From Hordeum vulgare subsp. vulgare (Eukaryota; Streptophyta; Magnoliopsida; Poales; Poaceae): a stretch of DNA of 64,000 nucleotides. The stretch is from NCBI RefSeq assembly GCF_904849725.1, contig NC_058524.1, forward strand, positions 551,989,763 through 552,053,762, written 5' to 3'. Under the pieces are notes generated by a model. The model had not been told where the DNA came from, did no database searches, and was given only the letters and a program-made list of their open reading frames with translations. This document shows positions 46,709 through 56,934 of this stretch, in pieces. The position numbers and the translations under genes were made by a program. Every line of letters begins with the position of its first letter. Within the stretch, counting starts at the first letter, position 1.

Positions 46709-46963
46709 GATGGTATCAGAGCCATGCGTTGACTGTAGGTCGTGGCCCTAGAAAATGGATTAGAGAAGCCATAGGAGTGAAAATTTATTCTATTAACTTT
46801 GTCTACATCTTGCTCTTTCATTAGACAACCACTCTAGTATCTTGACCAACTTAAGTAAGAACTAGTGCTAAGACCACCACTTATCTTTGTTGTTATTGCG
46901 ATATTAACGTGTTAGCGTATCTGTTTATGCCCGCTTTGGGGCATGACGATACTAGGTTGCTTG
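46709..46963 (+). repeat. Gypsy J second internal copy, truncated
   Basis: Repeats 42771-43025 (GATGGTATCAGAGCC ... ACTAGGTTGCTTG) almost base for base, including the primer site. It then stops abruptly at the junction with LTR I. This is not expected after a normal 3' LTR. Confidence 0.85.
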
Positions 46964-47691
46964 AAGAGACTTACAAGGATATCAAATCATGCATATAAGA
47001 AATCAGCAAAGACTCAAATATAATTCATAGATAATCTGATCACAAATCCACAATTCATCAGATCTCGACAAACACACCGCCAAAGAAGATTACATCGGAT
47101 AGATCTCCATGAAGATCATGGAGAACTTTGTATTGAAGATCCAAGAGAGAGAAGAAGCCATCTAGCTCCTAACTACGGACCCGTAGGTCTGAAGTAGACT
47201 ACTCACGAGTCACTGGAGAGGCGATGATGTTGATGTAGAAGCCCTCCAACTCCAAAGTCCCCTCCGGCAGGGCACCAGGAAGGGTCTCCGGATGGGATCT
47301 CATGGAAACGGAAGCTTGCAGTGGCGGAAATGTGTTTTCGTGGATGCCCTGATTTTTTTCTGGATTTTAGGGAATATATAGGCGAAAGAGCTAGGGCAGG
47401 GGGGCTCCAGGGAGGCCACAAGCCTGGTAGCCGCCGCCCCCTGGTGGCGGCTACAGGGCTTGTGGGCCCCCTATGGCTCTCCTCCCTTGGCCCTCAAGTA
47501 CCCTGATCTTCTTCGGTTCTGGAAAAATTTATTTCGGGGATTTTATTCCGTTTGGAGTCCGTTCCAAAATCAGATCTGAAAAGAGTCAAAAACACAGAAA
47601 GATATAAAAGGTGCGTAAAACATCCCAAGTTGACAAGATAACAGCATGAAACCATCAAAAATTATAGATACGTTTGAGACGTATCAACATC

Positions 47692-48903
47692 CATCTCCAA
47701 GATTTCATAATAGAAAAATGCACCAATTGCTAACATAGTTCCAATAGACTTTAGCATCGCTACGGGAGAGAAAGTCTCATCGTAGTTAACTCCTTGAACT
47801 TGTCGGAATCTCTTTGCGACAAGTTATCCTTTCTAAATGGTGACATTTACCATCATCGTCTCTCTTCCTTTTAAAGATCCATTAGTACTTAATAGCCTTA
47901 AGACCATCAAGATGTTCTTCAAAAGTCCACACTTTGTTTTCATACATGGATCCTTTCTCAGATTTCAAGGCCTCCAGCCATTTGTCGAAATCAAGGCCCA
48001 CCATCCCTTCTCCATACCTCGTAGGATCACTGTTGTTCAACAACATGACCTCCAAGAAAGGATTACCGTACCACTCTCGAGCAGTACATGTCCTTGTCGA
48101 CCTATGAGGTTGGTAGTAACTTGATCTATAGCTTTATGATCACCATCATTAGCATCCTCCTCAATTGGTGTAAGCTCCATAGGAACACTTTCCTGTGTTG
48201 TGCTACTCTCTGGTTGAACTGACGGTTCGGTAACCTCATCAAGTTCCAGCACCCTCCCACTCAATTATTTTGAGACGAATTCTTTCTCGAGAAATGACCC
48301 ATTCTTAGCAACAAACACTTTGCCTTTGGATCCAAGATAGGAGGTATAACCAACTGTTTCCTTTGAATATTTTATAAAGATGCATTTATCCACTTTGGGT
48401 TCGAGCTTATCAGCGTGAAGCCTTTTGACATAAGCATCACATCTCGAAACTTTACGAAACGACAACTTAGGTTTCTCCAAACCCTAGTTCATACGATGTC
48501 ATCTCAACGGAATTGTATGGTGCCCTATCTAAAGTGAATGTGGTTGTTTCTAATGCATAACCCCAAAACGATAGTGGTAAATAGATACGAGACATCATAG
48601 TATGCACCATATCCAATAGGGCGCGACTACGACGTTCGTACACACCATCACATTATGGTGTTCCACGTGGCATGAGTTGTTTAACAATTTCCACATTATC
48701 TTAAATGTATACCAAACTCGCAACTCAAACATTCACCTCTACGATCACACCGTAGACATTTCATCCTCTTGTCACGGCGATCTTCAATTTCACTCTAAAA
48801 TTCCTTGAACTTTTCAACATTTCAGACTCGTGATTCATCATGTAAATACACATGTATCTACTCAAATCATTTGTGAAGTGAGAATGTAATGATATCAACT
48901 ACA
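47692..48903 (-). pseudogene. Copia H pol relic: RT start, linker and integrase end
   Basis: Minus strand. The frame 48265-48480 reads CDAYVKRLHADKLEPKVDKC and VFVAKNGSFLEKEFVSK (integrase C-terminal region). The frame 48037-48264 continues MSGRVLELDEVTEPSVQP and gives VTTNLIGRQGH of the linker. RT start remains lie further left, to 47692. Integrase-core remnants extend right to the TSD of solo LTR K. Multiple stops. Confidence 0.78.
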
Positions 48904-48908
48904 TGCAT

Positions 48909-50554
48909 TGCTGATGCAACAAAAGACCTTCCAACGACGCCAGAAACACGTGCTGACGGGAGACTGTTCTTGATACTCCTCAGCAACGGCACCAGGAATC
49001 CTTCTGCTATGGCTACACCTTTAGGGACTTCCTAGGCAAATATGCAAAGGATTTCCCCGTGGCCTTGGAGCCTTGCGTTGGTGTTCCCTCGAAGCGGAAA
49101 GGGTGATGTAGCGCAGCGGTGGTAAGTATTTCCCTCAGTTTTGAGAACCAAGGTATCGAACCAGTGAAGGAGTATCACAAGTGCCTGCACAAACACAAAA
49201 AACTTGCTCCCAACGCTATGAAGGGGTTGTCAATCCCTTATAGATTGTTTGCCAAGTGAGAACTGAAAGCAACAAAGTAACAAAGCAAAGTAAAAGGGGA
49301 GGTGTAACGATAGGTGCGAATAGACCCGGGGCCCGTAGTGTTTACTAGTGGCTTCTCTCATGAAAGCAAGTAGACGGTGGGTGAACGAATTACTGTTGAG
49401 AAATTGATAGAACCGCGCAAAGTCGTGACATCATCTATGGCAATGATTATATCTATATGCATCACGTCCAAAACAAGTAGACCGATACTTTCTGCATCTA
49501 CTACTATTACTCCACACGTCGACCGCTATCCAGCATGCATCTAGTGTATTAAGTCCAAAAGAACAGAGTAACGCCTTAAGCAAGATGACATGATGTAGAT
49601 GGACAATCTCATATCTATGACAAGGCCCACCTTGTTACCCTTGATGGCAACTACACGATGTGTGCCTTGCTGCCCCTACTATCACTGGGAAAGGTCACCA
49701 CATGGTAAGAACCCAAAACCAAGCACTTCTCCCATTGCAAGAATCATAGATCTAGTTGGCCAAACAAAACCCAAGACTCGGAGAGACTTACAAGGATATC
49801 AAATCATGCATATAAGAAATCAGCAAAGACTCAAATATATATCATAGATAATCTGATCACAAATCCACAATTCATCGGATCTCGACAAACACACCGCCAA
49901 AGAAGATTACATCGGATAGATCTCCATGAAGATCATGGAGAACTTTGTATTGAAGATCCAAGAGAGAGAAGAAGCCATCTAGCTACTAACTACGGACCCG
50001 TAGGTCTGAAGTGAACTACTCACGAGTCATTGGAGGTGCGATGGTGTTGATGAAGAAGCCCTCCAACTCCAAAGTCCCCTTCGGCAGGGCACCGGGAAGG
50101 GTCTCCAGATGAGATCTCGCGGAAACGGAAGCTTGCGGCGGTGGAAAAGTGTTTTCGTGGACGCCCTAATTTTTTCTGGATTTTTAGGGAATATATAGGC
50201 GAAAGAGCTAGGGCAGGGGAGCGCCAGGGAGGCCACAAGCTTGGTTGCCGCGGCCTCCCCCCTGGCCGCGGCAACAGGGCTTGTGGGCTCCCTGTGGGCC
50301 CACTTGCTTGGCCCTCAAGCCTCCTGATCTTCTTCCGTTCTGGAAAAAATCATTTTGGGGATTTTATTCCGTTTGGACTCCGTTCCAAAATCAGGTCTGA
50401 AAAGAGTCAAAAACACAGAAAACAGGAACTGGCGCTTGGCACTCAGTTAATAAGTTAGTCCCAAAAAAGATATAAAAGGTAAACAAAACATCCAAAGTTG
50501 TCAAGATAACAGCGTGAAACCATCAAAAATTATAGATACGTTTGAGACGTATCA
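48909..50554 (-). mobile_element. Gypsy solo LTR K
   Basis: 1646 bp, a complete single LTR with TSD TGCAT (48904-48908 and 50555-50559). On the minus strand it starts TGATACGTCTCAAACG. It belongs to the same family as LTR I, with which it is colinear on both sides of element J. It has no internal sequence: an LTR-LTR recombination footprint. Confidence 0.9.
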
Positions 50555-50559
50555 TGCAT

Positions 50560-50848
50560 CAGCACTCATTGGAATGCATACATCAAAATGTATTATTTCC
50601 AATAAGTCACTTGCTCGTTCCATCTCACTGGAAAATGAGGCCTTCATTCATCTTGCCGATGTGGCATAGTTGGCATGTCTTATGTGATTTGAAATCAAGT
50701 GAGTCCAAAAGACCCATTAGCCTGGAGTTTCTTTATGCGTTTACACCAATAGGCATGGTTCACATGTCTCAAACGATTCAAAATCGAGTGAGTCCAAAGA
50801 TCCATCAGCATGGAATTTCTTCAATCATTTTATACCAATATGACTTAA
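50560..50848 (-). pseudogene. Copia H integrase-region relic
   Basis: A short Copia segment between K and L. It matches 3265-3500 of Copia A (ACTCATTGGA, ATGTATTATT(T/C)CCAA), that is, the integrase start. It carries a near-duplication: CAAGTGAGTCCAAAAGACCC at 50697 and CGAGTGAGTCCAAAGATCC at 50783. Confidence 0.7.
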
Positions 50849-50853
50849 GTGGC

Positions 50854-52257
50854 TGATACCTCTCCGACGTATCTACTTTTCCAAACTCTAATTTGCATGA
50901 TTTGAATGTAACTAACCCGGACTAACGTTGTTTTCAGCAGAATTGCCATGGTGTTGTTTTTGAGCAGAAATAAAAGTTCTCGGAATGACCTAGAAATTTA
51001 CGGGGATTTTTTGTGGAATATATAAAAAATACTGGTGCAAGAATCAACGGAGGAATTGGTGCGTGGAGCCCACAAGCCCACCAGGCGCGGGTTCCCCCTA
51101 GCCGTGCCTGGCAGGCTTGTGGGGCCCACAAAGATCCACCGCCTCCAATCTCAGCTCTATTTAGTTCCTTTCGTCCGGAAAAAAAATCAAGGAGAAGAGT
51201 TCATCGCGTTTTATGATACGAAGGCGCAGCCACCTCCTGTTCTTCCTCTGGAGGGCAGATCTGGAGTCCGTTCTGGGCTCCAGAGAGGGGAGATCGTCGC
51301 CGTCGTCATCACCAACCTTCCTTCATCTCCAATTCCATGATGCTCTTCACCGTTAGTGAGTAATCTCATCGTACGCTTGCTGGACGGTGATGGGTTGGAT
51401 GAGATCTATCATGTAATCAAGTTAGTTTTGACGGGGATTGATCCCTAGTATCCACTATGTTCTGAGATTGATGTTGCTACTACTTTGCCATGCTTAATGC
51501 TTGTCACTAGGGCCCGAGTGCCATGATTTCAGATCTGAAACTATTAGGTTCTCGCCAATATATGTGTGTTCTTGATCTTATCTTGCAAGTTGTAGTCACC
51601 TACTATGTGTTATGACCCGGCAACCCCGGAGTGACAATAGCCGGAACCACTCCCGGATATGACCATAGTATGAGGAGTTCATGTATTCACCAAGTGTTAA
51701 TGCGTTGGTCCGGTTCTTTATTAAAATAGAACCTTAATATCTCGTAGTTTCCATTAGGACCCCGCTTCCACGGGAGGGATGGACAATAGATGTCATGCAA
51801 GTTCTTTTCCCCAAGCACGTATGACTACATACGGAATACATGCCTACATTACATTGACGAACTAGAGCTAGTTACATATCTCTTTGTGTTATAACTGTTG
51901 CGTGATGAATAACATCCGACATAATCATCCATCACCGATCCAATGCCTACAAGTCTTTTCCTACTGGTCCTTGCTACTGTTACTTTGTCGCTACTGTTGT
52001 CACTGCTGCCACTATTACTCTGTTGCTACTGCTGTCACTTTGTTGCCACTGGTTACTGTTGCTACTGCTGCTATCATACTACCTTGCTACTGATACTTTG
52101 CTGCAGATACTAAATCTTTCAGGTGTGGTTGAATTGACAACTCAACTGCTAATACTTGAGAATATTCTTTGGCTTCCCCTTGATTCGAATCAATAAATTT
52201 GGGTTGAATACTCTACCCTCGAAAATTGTTGCGATCCCCTATACTTGTGGGTTATCA
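50854..52257 (+). repeat. Gypsy L 5' LTR
   Basis: 1404 bp. It lacks about 22 bp present in the 3' LTR between two ACTCT copies near 50888. A TATA box (GGAATATATAAAAAA) is at 51016-51028, and an imperfect TTGCTACTG-type repeat at 51965-52090. Confidence 0.92.
51018..51028 (+). promoter_or_regulatory. TATA box of Gypsy L 5' LTR
   Basis: ATATATAAAAA lies upstream of the LTR's transcribed part (the GC-rich CACAAGCCCACCAGGCGCGG and the CTCTATTTAGTTCC segment). The same box is at 59076-59086 in the 3' LTR. Confidence 0.5.
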
Positions 52258-52268
52258 AGACCTTTTTC

Positions 52269-52286
52269 TGGCCCCGTTGCCGGGGA
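52269..52286 (+). other. Gypsy L primer binding site
   Basis: TGGCCCCGTTGCCGGGGA, one mismatch from the Asp-tRNA complement TGGCGCCGTTGCCGGGGA, 11 bases inside the LTR. Confidence 0.75.
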
Positions 52287-52336
52287 AGCACAACTATATT
52301 CTCTGAGTCACTTGGGATTTACGTTTGCTGGTCACT

Positions 52337-53848
52337 ATGAGGAATCCGAAAGATCCAAGAACTAAAGTCTTGCCCTCAACTACGAGGAAAGGTAAGGAAC
52401 TGCCATCTAGCTCTGCACTTGATTCACCTTCAGTTATGAGTAAGTTTATGACACCACCTCCTGCTAGAAATCTTTATATGTCGCCTGTGCTTGATGATGC
52501 TACTTCTTCTGCCCACGATGCTTGTGATGATTCTATGCTTGATACTGCTTTGCCACTAGGTGCCCTTGATGCACAAATTGCTAGAGTTGCTGCTAGATGT
52601 GATGATACTTCTGAAACTGCTGATACTATTGAAGTAGAACCCGCCATTTTGCCTGCTAGAACTAGCTCTCCTAGATATGAATTGCCTGATATGCCTGAGT
52701 GTTATGTTATGGAGGGAGAGATAGCTGAGGACTTTCTTTCTTGTAAGGATAGCTATGATGTTGAGAAATTACTGCGCAAGTGGAAAGAAAAATCTTTGAA
52801 CACTAGGATGAAATACGACCCAAAGTTTGCTACTTCGCCTATCTTTGTGACCGATAAGGATTATGAATTCTCTGTCGACCCTGAGTTAATCACTCTGGTC
52901 AAATCTGATCCTTTTCACGGTTATGATCCTGAAATGGTTGTAGCCCATCTTACCAAATTGCACGATATAGCCACCCTATTCACTAGTGAGGAAAAGATCC
53001 GCCACTACTATATCCTCAAGTTGTTTCCTTTCTTGCTAAAGGATGATGCTAAGACTTGGTTCACTTCTCTTGCTCCTAGTTGTGTGCGTAGCCCCCAGGA
53101 TATGATCTACTACTTCTCTGAGAAATATTTCCCTGCCCATAAGAAGCAAGCTGCCTTGCAGGAAATATACAACTTTGTGCAAGTTGAAGAAGAGAGTATC
53201 CCACAAGCTTGGGGGAGGCTCGTCCAGCTACTAAATGCTTTGCCTGATCACCCTCTTGAGAAGAATGAAATACTTGATATCTTCTATAATGGACTTACCG
53301 ATGCTTCTAGAGACCACCTAGATAGTTGTGCTGGTTGTGTTTTTAGGGAGCGAACCGTAGAACAAGCTGAGATCCTACTGAATAACATCTTGTGCAATGA
53401 GAATGCTTGGACTATTCCCGAACCACCTCCTAAGCCAACTCCTAAGAAAAGAGGTATTCTATTCCTCAGTCCTGAAGATATGCAAGAAGCTAAGAAATCT
53501 ATGAAAGAGAAAGGCATTAAATCTGAAGAAGTCAAAAATCTACCACCTATCGAAGAGATCCATGGTCTTGATAACCCGATACAGGTAGTAGAGGTAAATT
53601 CTCTTCGTAGATTCAATGAGAGTGATATTCCTTTTGACAAACCTGCTAGCTTATGCCTGGATGAATTTGATAACTTTGTTGCCAAACAACAAAGTTTCAA
53701 TGATTATGTTAGCATACAATTGGAACAGAATGCTCGTATGCTTAGTCATTTAAGTGCTTGTGTGGACAGAAATGTCAATGATCTTAAGCTCTTTAATAAA
53801 CATGCCTCTATGGTTACTACTCAAGTAGAACAAGTACTTAAGGCTTAG
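52337..53848 (+). CDS. Gypsy L gag ORF
   Basis: About 503 codons. I prefer the start MRNPKDPRTKVLPS (52337) over the Met four codons earlier because it follows the leader common to this group. Residues about 220-350 are the Retrotrans_gag capsid domain: FPFLLKDDAKTWFTSLAP, MIYYFSEKYFPAHKK, EESIPQAWGRLVQLLN and LDIFYNGLTDASRDHLD. The frame ends in TAG (53846-53848), yet the next codons continue in the same frame into the following ORF. The stop is therefore either a nonsense mutation or a readthrough site. Gag forms the particle that packages element RNA. Confidence 0.85.
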   Translation: MRNPKDPRTKVLPSTTRKGKELPSSSALDSPSVMSKFMTPPPARNLYMSPVLDDATSSAHDACDDSMLDTALPLGALDAQIARVAARCDDTSETADTIEVEPAILPARTSSPRYELPDMPECYVMEGEIAEDFLSCKDSYDVEKLLRKWKEKSLNTRMKYDPKFATSPIFVTDKDYEFSVDPELITLVKSDPFHGYDPEMVVAHLTKLHDIATLFTSEEKIRHYYILKLFPFLLKDDAKTWFTSLAPSCVRSPQDMIYYFSEKYFPAHKKQAALQEIYNFVQVEEESIPQAWGRLVQLLNALPDHPLEKNEILDIFYNGLTDASRDHLDSCAGCVFRERTVEQAEILLNNILCNENAWTIPEPPPKPTPKKRGILFLSPEDMQEAKKSMKEKGIKSEEVKNLPPIEEIHGLDNPIQVVEVNSLRRFNESDIPFDKPASLCLDEFDNFVAKQQSFNDYVSIQLEQNARMLSHLSACVDRNVNDLKLFNKHASMVTTQVEQVLKA

Positions 53849-54357
53849 AATGACTTGCTCAATGAGTTGAATGACAATTCTGTTAGAGTCATCACTAGAG
53901 GCGGTAGAATGACCCAGGAACCTTTGTATCCTGAGGGTCATCCGAAGAGAACTGAACGAGATTCTCAAGGATATAGCACTCATGCACCTAGTCATCATAG
54001 GAAGAAGAAGAAAGATGGTAGGAACTTGCACGCTAGAAACCCTGTTGCTGTTACACCTGAGAGTCCAAATGATTTCTCTATCTCTAATGCCGAAACACAA
54101 TCTGGTGATGAACATGAGCCTAATGATAATATCTATAGTTATGTTCATGTTGATGCTCAACCTAGCAACGATAAGGATGTGGAGATTGAACCTGTTGATC
54201 TTGATAACCCACAGCCTAAGACTAGGAGATATGATATGAGTGACTTCGCTGCTAGGAAGCATGGTAAAGAAAGGGAACCATGGGTTCATAGACCCATGCC
54301 CTTCACCCCAAACCATCCAAGAAAAAGGATGATGGGGATTTTGAGTGATTCGTTGAA
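53849..54357 (+). pseudogene. Gypsy L gag-protease linker
   Basis: In the gag frame beyond the TAG: VRVITRGGRMTQEPLYPEG, RKKKKDGRNLH, an acidic stretch, RRYDMSDFAARKHGKER, then a frame loss near 54315. In the neighbouring frame the sequence DDGDFE is followed by TGA, where CGA to TGA is a likely methyl-CpG decay, and then FVEMIR leads into the protease ORF. Confidence 0.7.
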
Positions 54358-55059
54358 ATGATTAGACTTGTCTTTCTGCAAATGCGTTTGACAGATATGC
54401 TCAAAATGTCTCCGTATGCTAAGTACATGAAGGATATTGTGACAAATAAGAGGAGGATACCTGAGGTTGAGATCTCCACCATGCTCGCTAATTATACCTT
54501 CAAGGGTGGAACTCCTAAGAAATTAGGTGATCTCGGAGTGCCCACTATACCTTGCTCCATTAAAGGCAACTACGTTAGAACTGCTTTATGCGACCTTGGA
54601 GCCGGTGTTAGTGTTATGTGTCTCTCTCTTTATCGTAGACTTGAACTGGATAAGTTCACACCCACTGAAATCTCTCTACAAATGGCCGACAAATCAACTG
54701 CTTTCTCTATCGGCATTTGCGAGGATGTGCCTGTTGTGGTTGCCAACGTCACTATCTTAACAGACTTTGTTGTTCTGGATATTCCCGAGGATGATGCCAT
54801 GGCCGTCATCCTTGGAAGACCCTTTCTAAACACTGCAGGGGCTGTTATTGATTGCAAAAAAGGCAATGTCAGTTTCCATGTCAATGGTAATGAGCATACG
54901 GTGCACTTTCCGAAGAAACAATATCGAGTACATTGCATCAATGCTATCAAAAAAACTTCATCGATTCTTATTGGGAGCTTTGAATGCCCTATACCTACTA
55001 TCAAGATGAAGTATGATTTGCTTGTTGGGGAGATGCACATCCCCATTGAGGTAACCTAG
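54358..55059 (+). CDS. Gypsy L aspartic protease ORF
   Basis: 233 codons. The retropepsin-like domain shows the active-site segment CDLGAGVSVM (catalytic Asp at about residue 79) and the second conserved strand AVILGRPFLNTAGAVIDC. The flanks KDIVTNKRRIPEVE and FHVNGNEHTVHF are typical of the gag-pro region of Athila/Tat-like plant Gypsy elements. It would cleave the gag polyprotein. The ORF ends with a stop (TAG, 55057-55059), and RT does not follow as it would in an autonomous element. Confidence 0.85.
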   Translation: MIRLVFLQMRLTDMLKMSPYAKYMKDIVTNKRRIPEVEISTMLANYTFKGGTPKKLGDLGVPTIPCSIKGNYVRTALCDLGAGVSVMCLSLYRRLELDKFTPTEISLQMADKSTAFSIGICEDVPVVVANVTILTDFVVLDIPEDDAMAVILGRPFLNTAGAVIDCKKGNVSFHVNGNEHTVHFPKKQYRVHCINAIKKTSSILIGSFECPIPTIKMKYDLLVGEMHIPIEVT

Positions 55060-55860
55060 TGACTATTCGAAAATTCTTCGTTTCTTTTTGCGATTCAATT
55101 TTTTTTGTCAAGGAGACTTTATCAACCTAATTGATGGATTTCTTTCGATGCCCATGGGATGGATGAATCGAGGAGTCACAAACCTCTGTTCCAAACTTTC
55201 ACCTTCGGTTGCTTAGAAGAAAAATGATAGATTTAGTTTAGTTTTCCCTGTTTTCTGCTTTTAGCGTCCCGTAGAATACTACCCCGAAAATAAAAGTTCT
55301 CTGAATGCCGTGAAAATCAAGTATGAGTTTTTTCTTGAATTTTTGAAAAACACTAAGACGGAGAGCTAGTCAGTGGGCTACACCAGTGGGCCACAAGCCC
55401 TGGAGGCACCGGCACCCCCTTGGCCGCGCCTACCAGCCTTGTGGGGCCCACGTGTACCCTCTCCACTCATTCTAGCTCCCATCTGCTTCTCCTACCTCCA
55501 GAAAAAATCGTTTCGCAGCTCAAACCCGTGTTCTTGCTCTCCTTGCTGTGATTTTCGATCTCCTTGTGCAAAGCACCATTCACCAAACTATTTTGGGGAA
55601 ATTGCTCCTTGGAATGTGACTCCTCCATTGGTCCAATTAGTTTTTGCTCTAGTGCCTTATACGTCGCGTATTTCTGCTGCCTTGGTGACCCTGTTCTTTA
55701 GCTTTGCTTGCTAATTTTAGCTGGTCCCAAGTAGTTTTGATGCATGATATGGCCTCTAGGAACTTGTGGGAGTAGTTGCTACGAGTTTTGTTGGGCCTTA
55801 TTCACTTTTCCTTAGAGTCACTAAAATTTCCGAAATTTTCAGAGATAGAAAAGGGAAAAG
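55060..55860 (+). other. Gypsy L inter-ORF region with LTR-like segment
   Basis: No ORF. From about 55284 to 55500 the sequence resembles the element's own LTR leader: AAAATAAAAGTTCTCTGAATG then GGGCCACAAGCCCTGG, CCCCTTGGCCGCGCCTACC and CTTGTGGGGCCCAC, matching 50967-51130 and 59027-59180. Where the LTR has its TATA box the copy reads TTGAATTTTTGAAAAAC. Just before the next ORF is an A/G-rich GAGATAGAAAAGGGAAAAG. Confidence 0.65.
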
Positions 55861-56934
55861 ATGAGGAGGTTCTTAAGAGGCTCTTCAAGTCGTGCCCCCA
55901 AGGATGATGGAAGTGAGAAGAAGAAACCCAAGTATCTGGTCCCTCGAGTTGCAGATGTTCGAGCGTGTGAGTGGGCAAGCGATGTGTTCTTACACGCCGC
56001 CGGACTTTATGAGGACTTTTATTACTTGGTGGAGAACGCAGGCCTGACCGCCTTCGTTGAAGATAAGTGTCCGCAATACCTCCTCCTCACTAATATCTTC
56101 CTACACAGCTTTAACTTCTATCCAAGGAAGAGTCATCCTATGGTTGCGTTCAAATTATATGATATCCCCCAGCGCATGTCACTTCAGGATTTTTGCAATG
56201 TTTGCAAATTAACTTATGGTGGGGATATTCATGAACCTCGTCCACGGGACTTGGAGGCTTTCATCGATACTATTGCTGTAGGAGAGGAGAGAGGAGTGTC
56301 TTGTGCTAGAGCTGCTAGCATACATTTTCCCGTGCTTCGGTACTTCTCATTATTCGTGGGAAAATGTTTGATTGGCCGTGGGAAGGCTGGGGCCCTTAGC
56401 TCCCCAGATCTTGCGGTCTTGCGTGAAGCCCTTTATAATGATAATACTTATAGCTTGGGCGCTATAGTAGCTCAACGGTTGAACACGAACCATTCTAAAG
56501 GCGTTGTCTATGGAGGTATCTATGCTACTCGTCTTGCTAGACACTTTGAGATACCTATTAGACTGGACGAGGAAGAATAGATTCTTCTTCCCGAGAGATA
56601 TCTAGATTATGATAGCATGGTTCGCCATGACTTTCTTGATAGAGATATAAATAGAAGGATGATTTATAACGTGGTATTTAGTCACGGTACTCGTGAGACT
56701 ATTACTTTGCCTGCTCCTTCTTTGTTCAATCTTCATACAGGCAGGTACATTATTATGCCCTCGGACATCTACGCATATTGGGGCATAGCCCAACCACAGG
56801 TGCCCGTGCCCGAGCCACCAGTCGAGTACTAGACGCCAGTTTATCAGTGGGAGCTAGAGGAGCTCACACAGCAGTGGCATCCTCAGTCCACTCCGGAGTA
56901 CCTCGGAGCTGCTTACTTCCCACCTTGGGAGTAG
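55861..56934 (+). pseudogene. Gypsy L extra ORF (Athila ORF1-like)
   Basis: It starts MRRFLRGSSSRAPKDDGS and reads 239 codons to a TAG (56578-56580), continues in frame to a second TAG (56830-56832), and ends naturally at 56932-56934 (AAYFPPWE). The body has VADVRACEWASDVFLHAAGL, FLHSFNFYPRKSHPMV, YDIPQRMSLQDFCNVCKL and FVGKCLIGRGKAGAL, then YGGIYATRLARHFEIPI and MVRHDFLDRDINRRM. By recall this is the Athila ORF-1 family, an extra protein in Athila-like elements of unknown biochemical role. Apart from the two TAG codons the frame is clean over about 357 codons. Confidence 0.7.

Larger units (their letters stand above)
39955..46963 (+). mobile_element. Gypsy J: chromodomain LTR element with tandem LTR layout
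   Basis: The layout is LTR (39955-42770), internal (42771-43886), LTR (43887-46708) and a second partial internal (46709-46963). LTRs start TGTAACATCCCAA and end GTTACA. The internal part has an iMet-type primer site and one fused ORF. The right end is cut and joins LTR I without a duplication, so a deletion removed the distal end of J and part of LTR I. The two LTRs are very similar by eye, so J is among the youngest elements here. Confidence 0.85.
39312..47686 (-). mobile_element. Gypsy solo LTR I (interrupted by element J)
   Basis: A single LTR of the TGATACGTCTC group flanked by the 5-bp duplication ACATC (39307-39311 and 47687-47691). Left part 39312-39954, right part 46964-47686. By comparison with LTR K it lacks about 230 bp in the middle, where element J now lies. 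No internal region or second LTR belongs to it. It is therefore the product of LTR-LTR recombination that later received J. Confidence 0.88.

Noticed and set aside
52325..52336. Upstream Met (MLVT) as gag start in Gypsy L
   Set aside because: The next Met, MRNPKDP, fits the leader of this element group better; the difference is four codons and cannot be settled from sequence alone.
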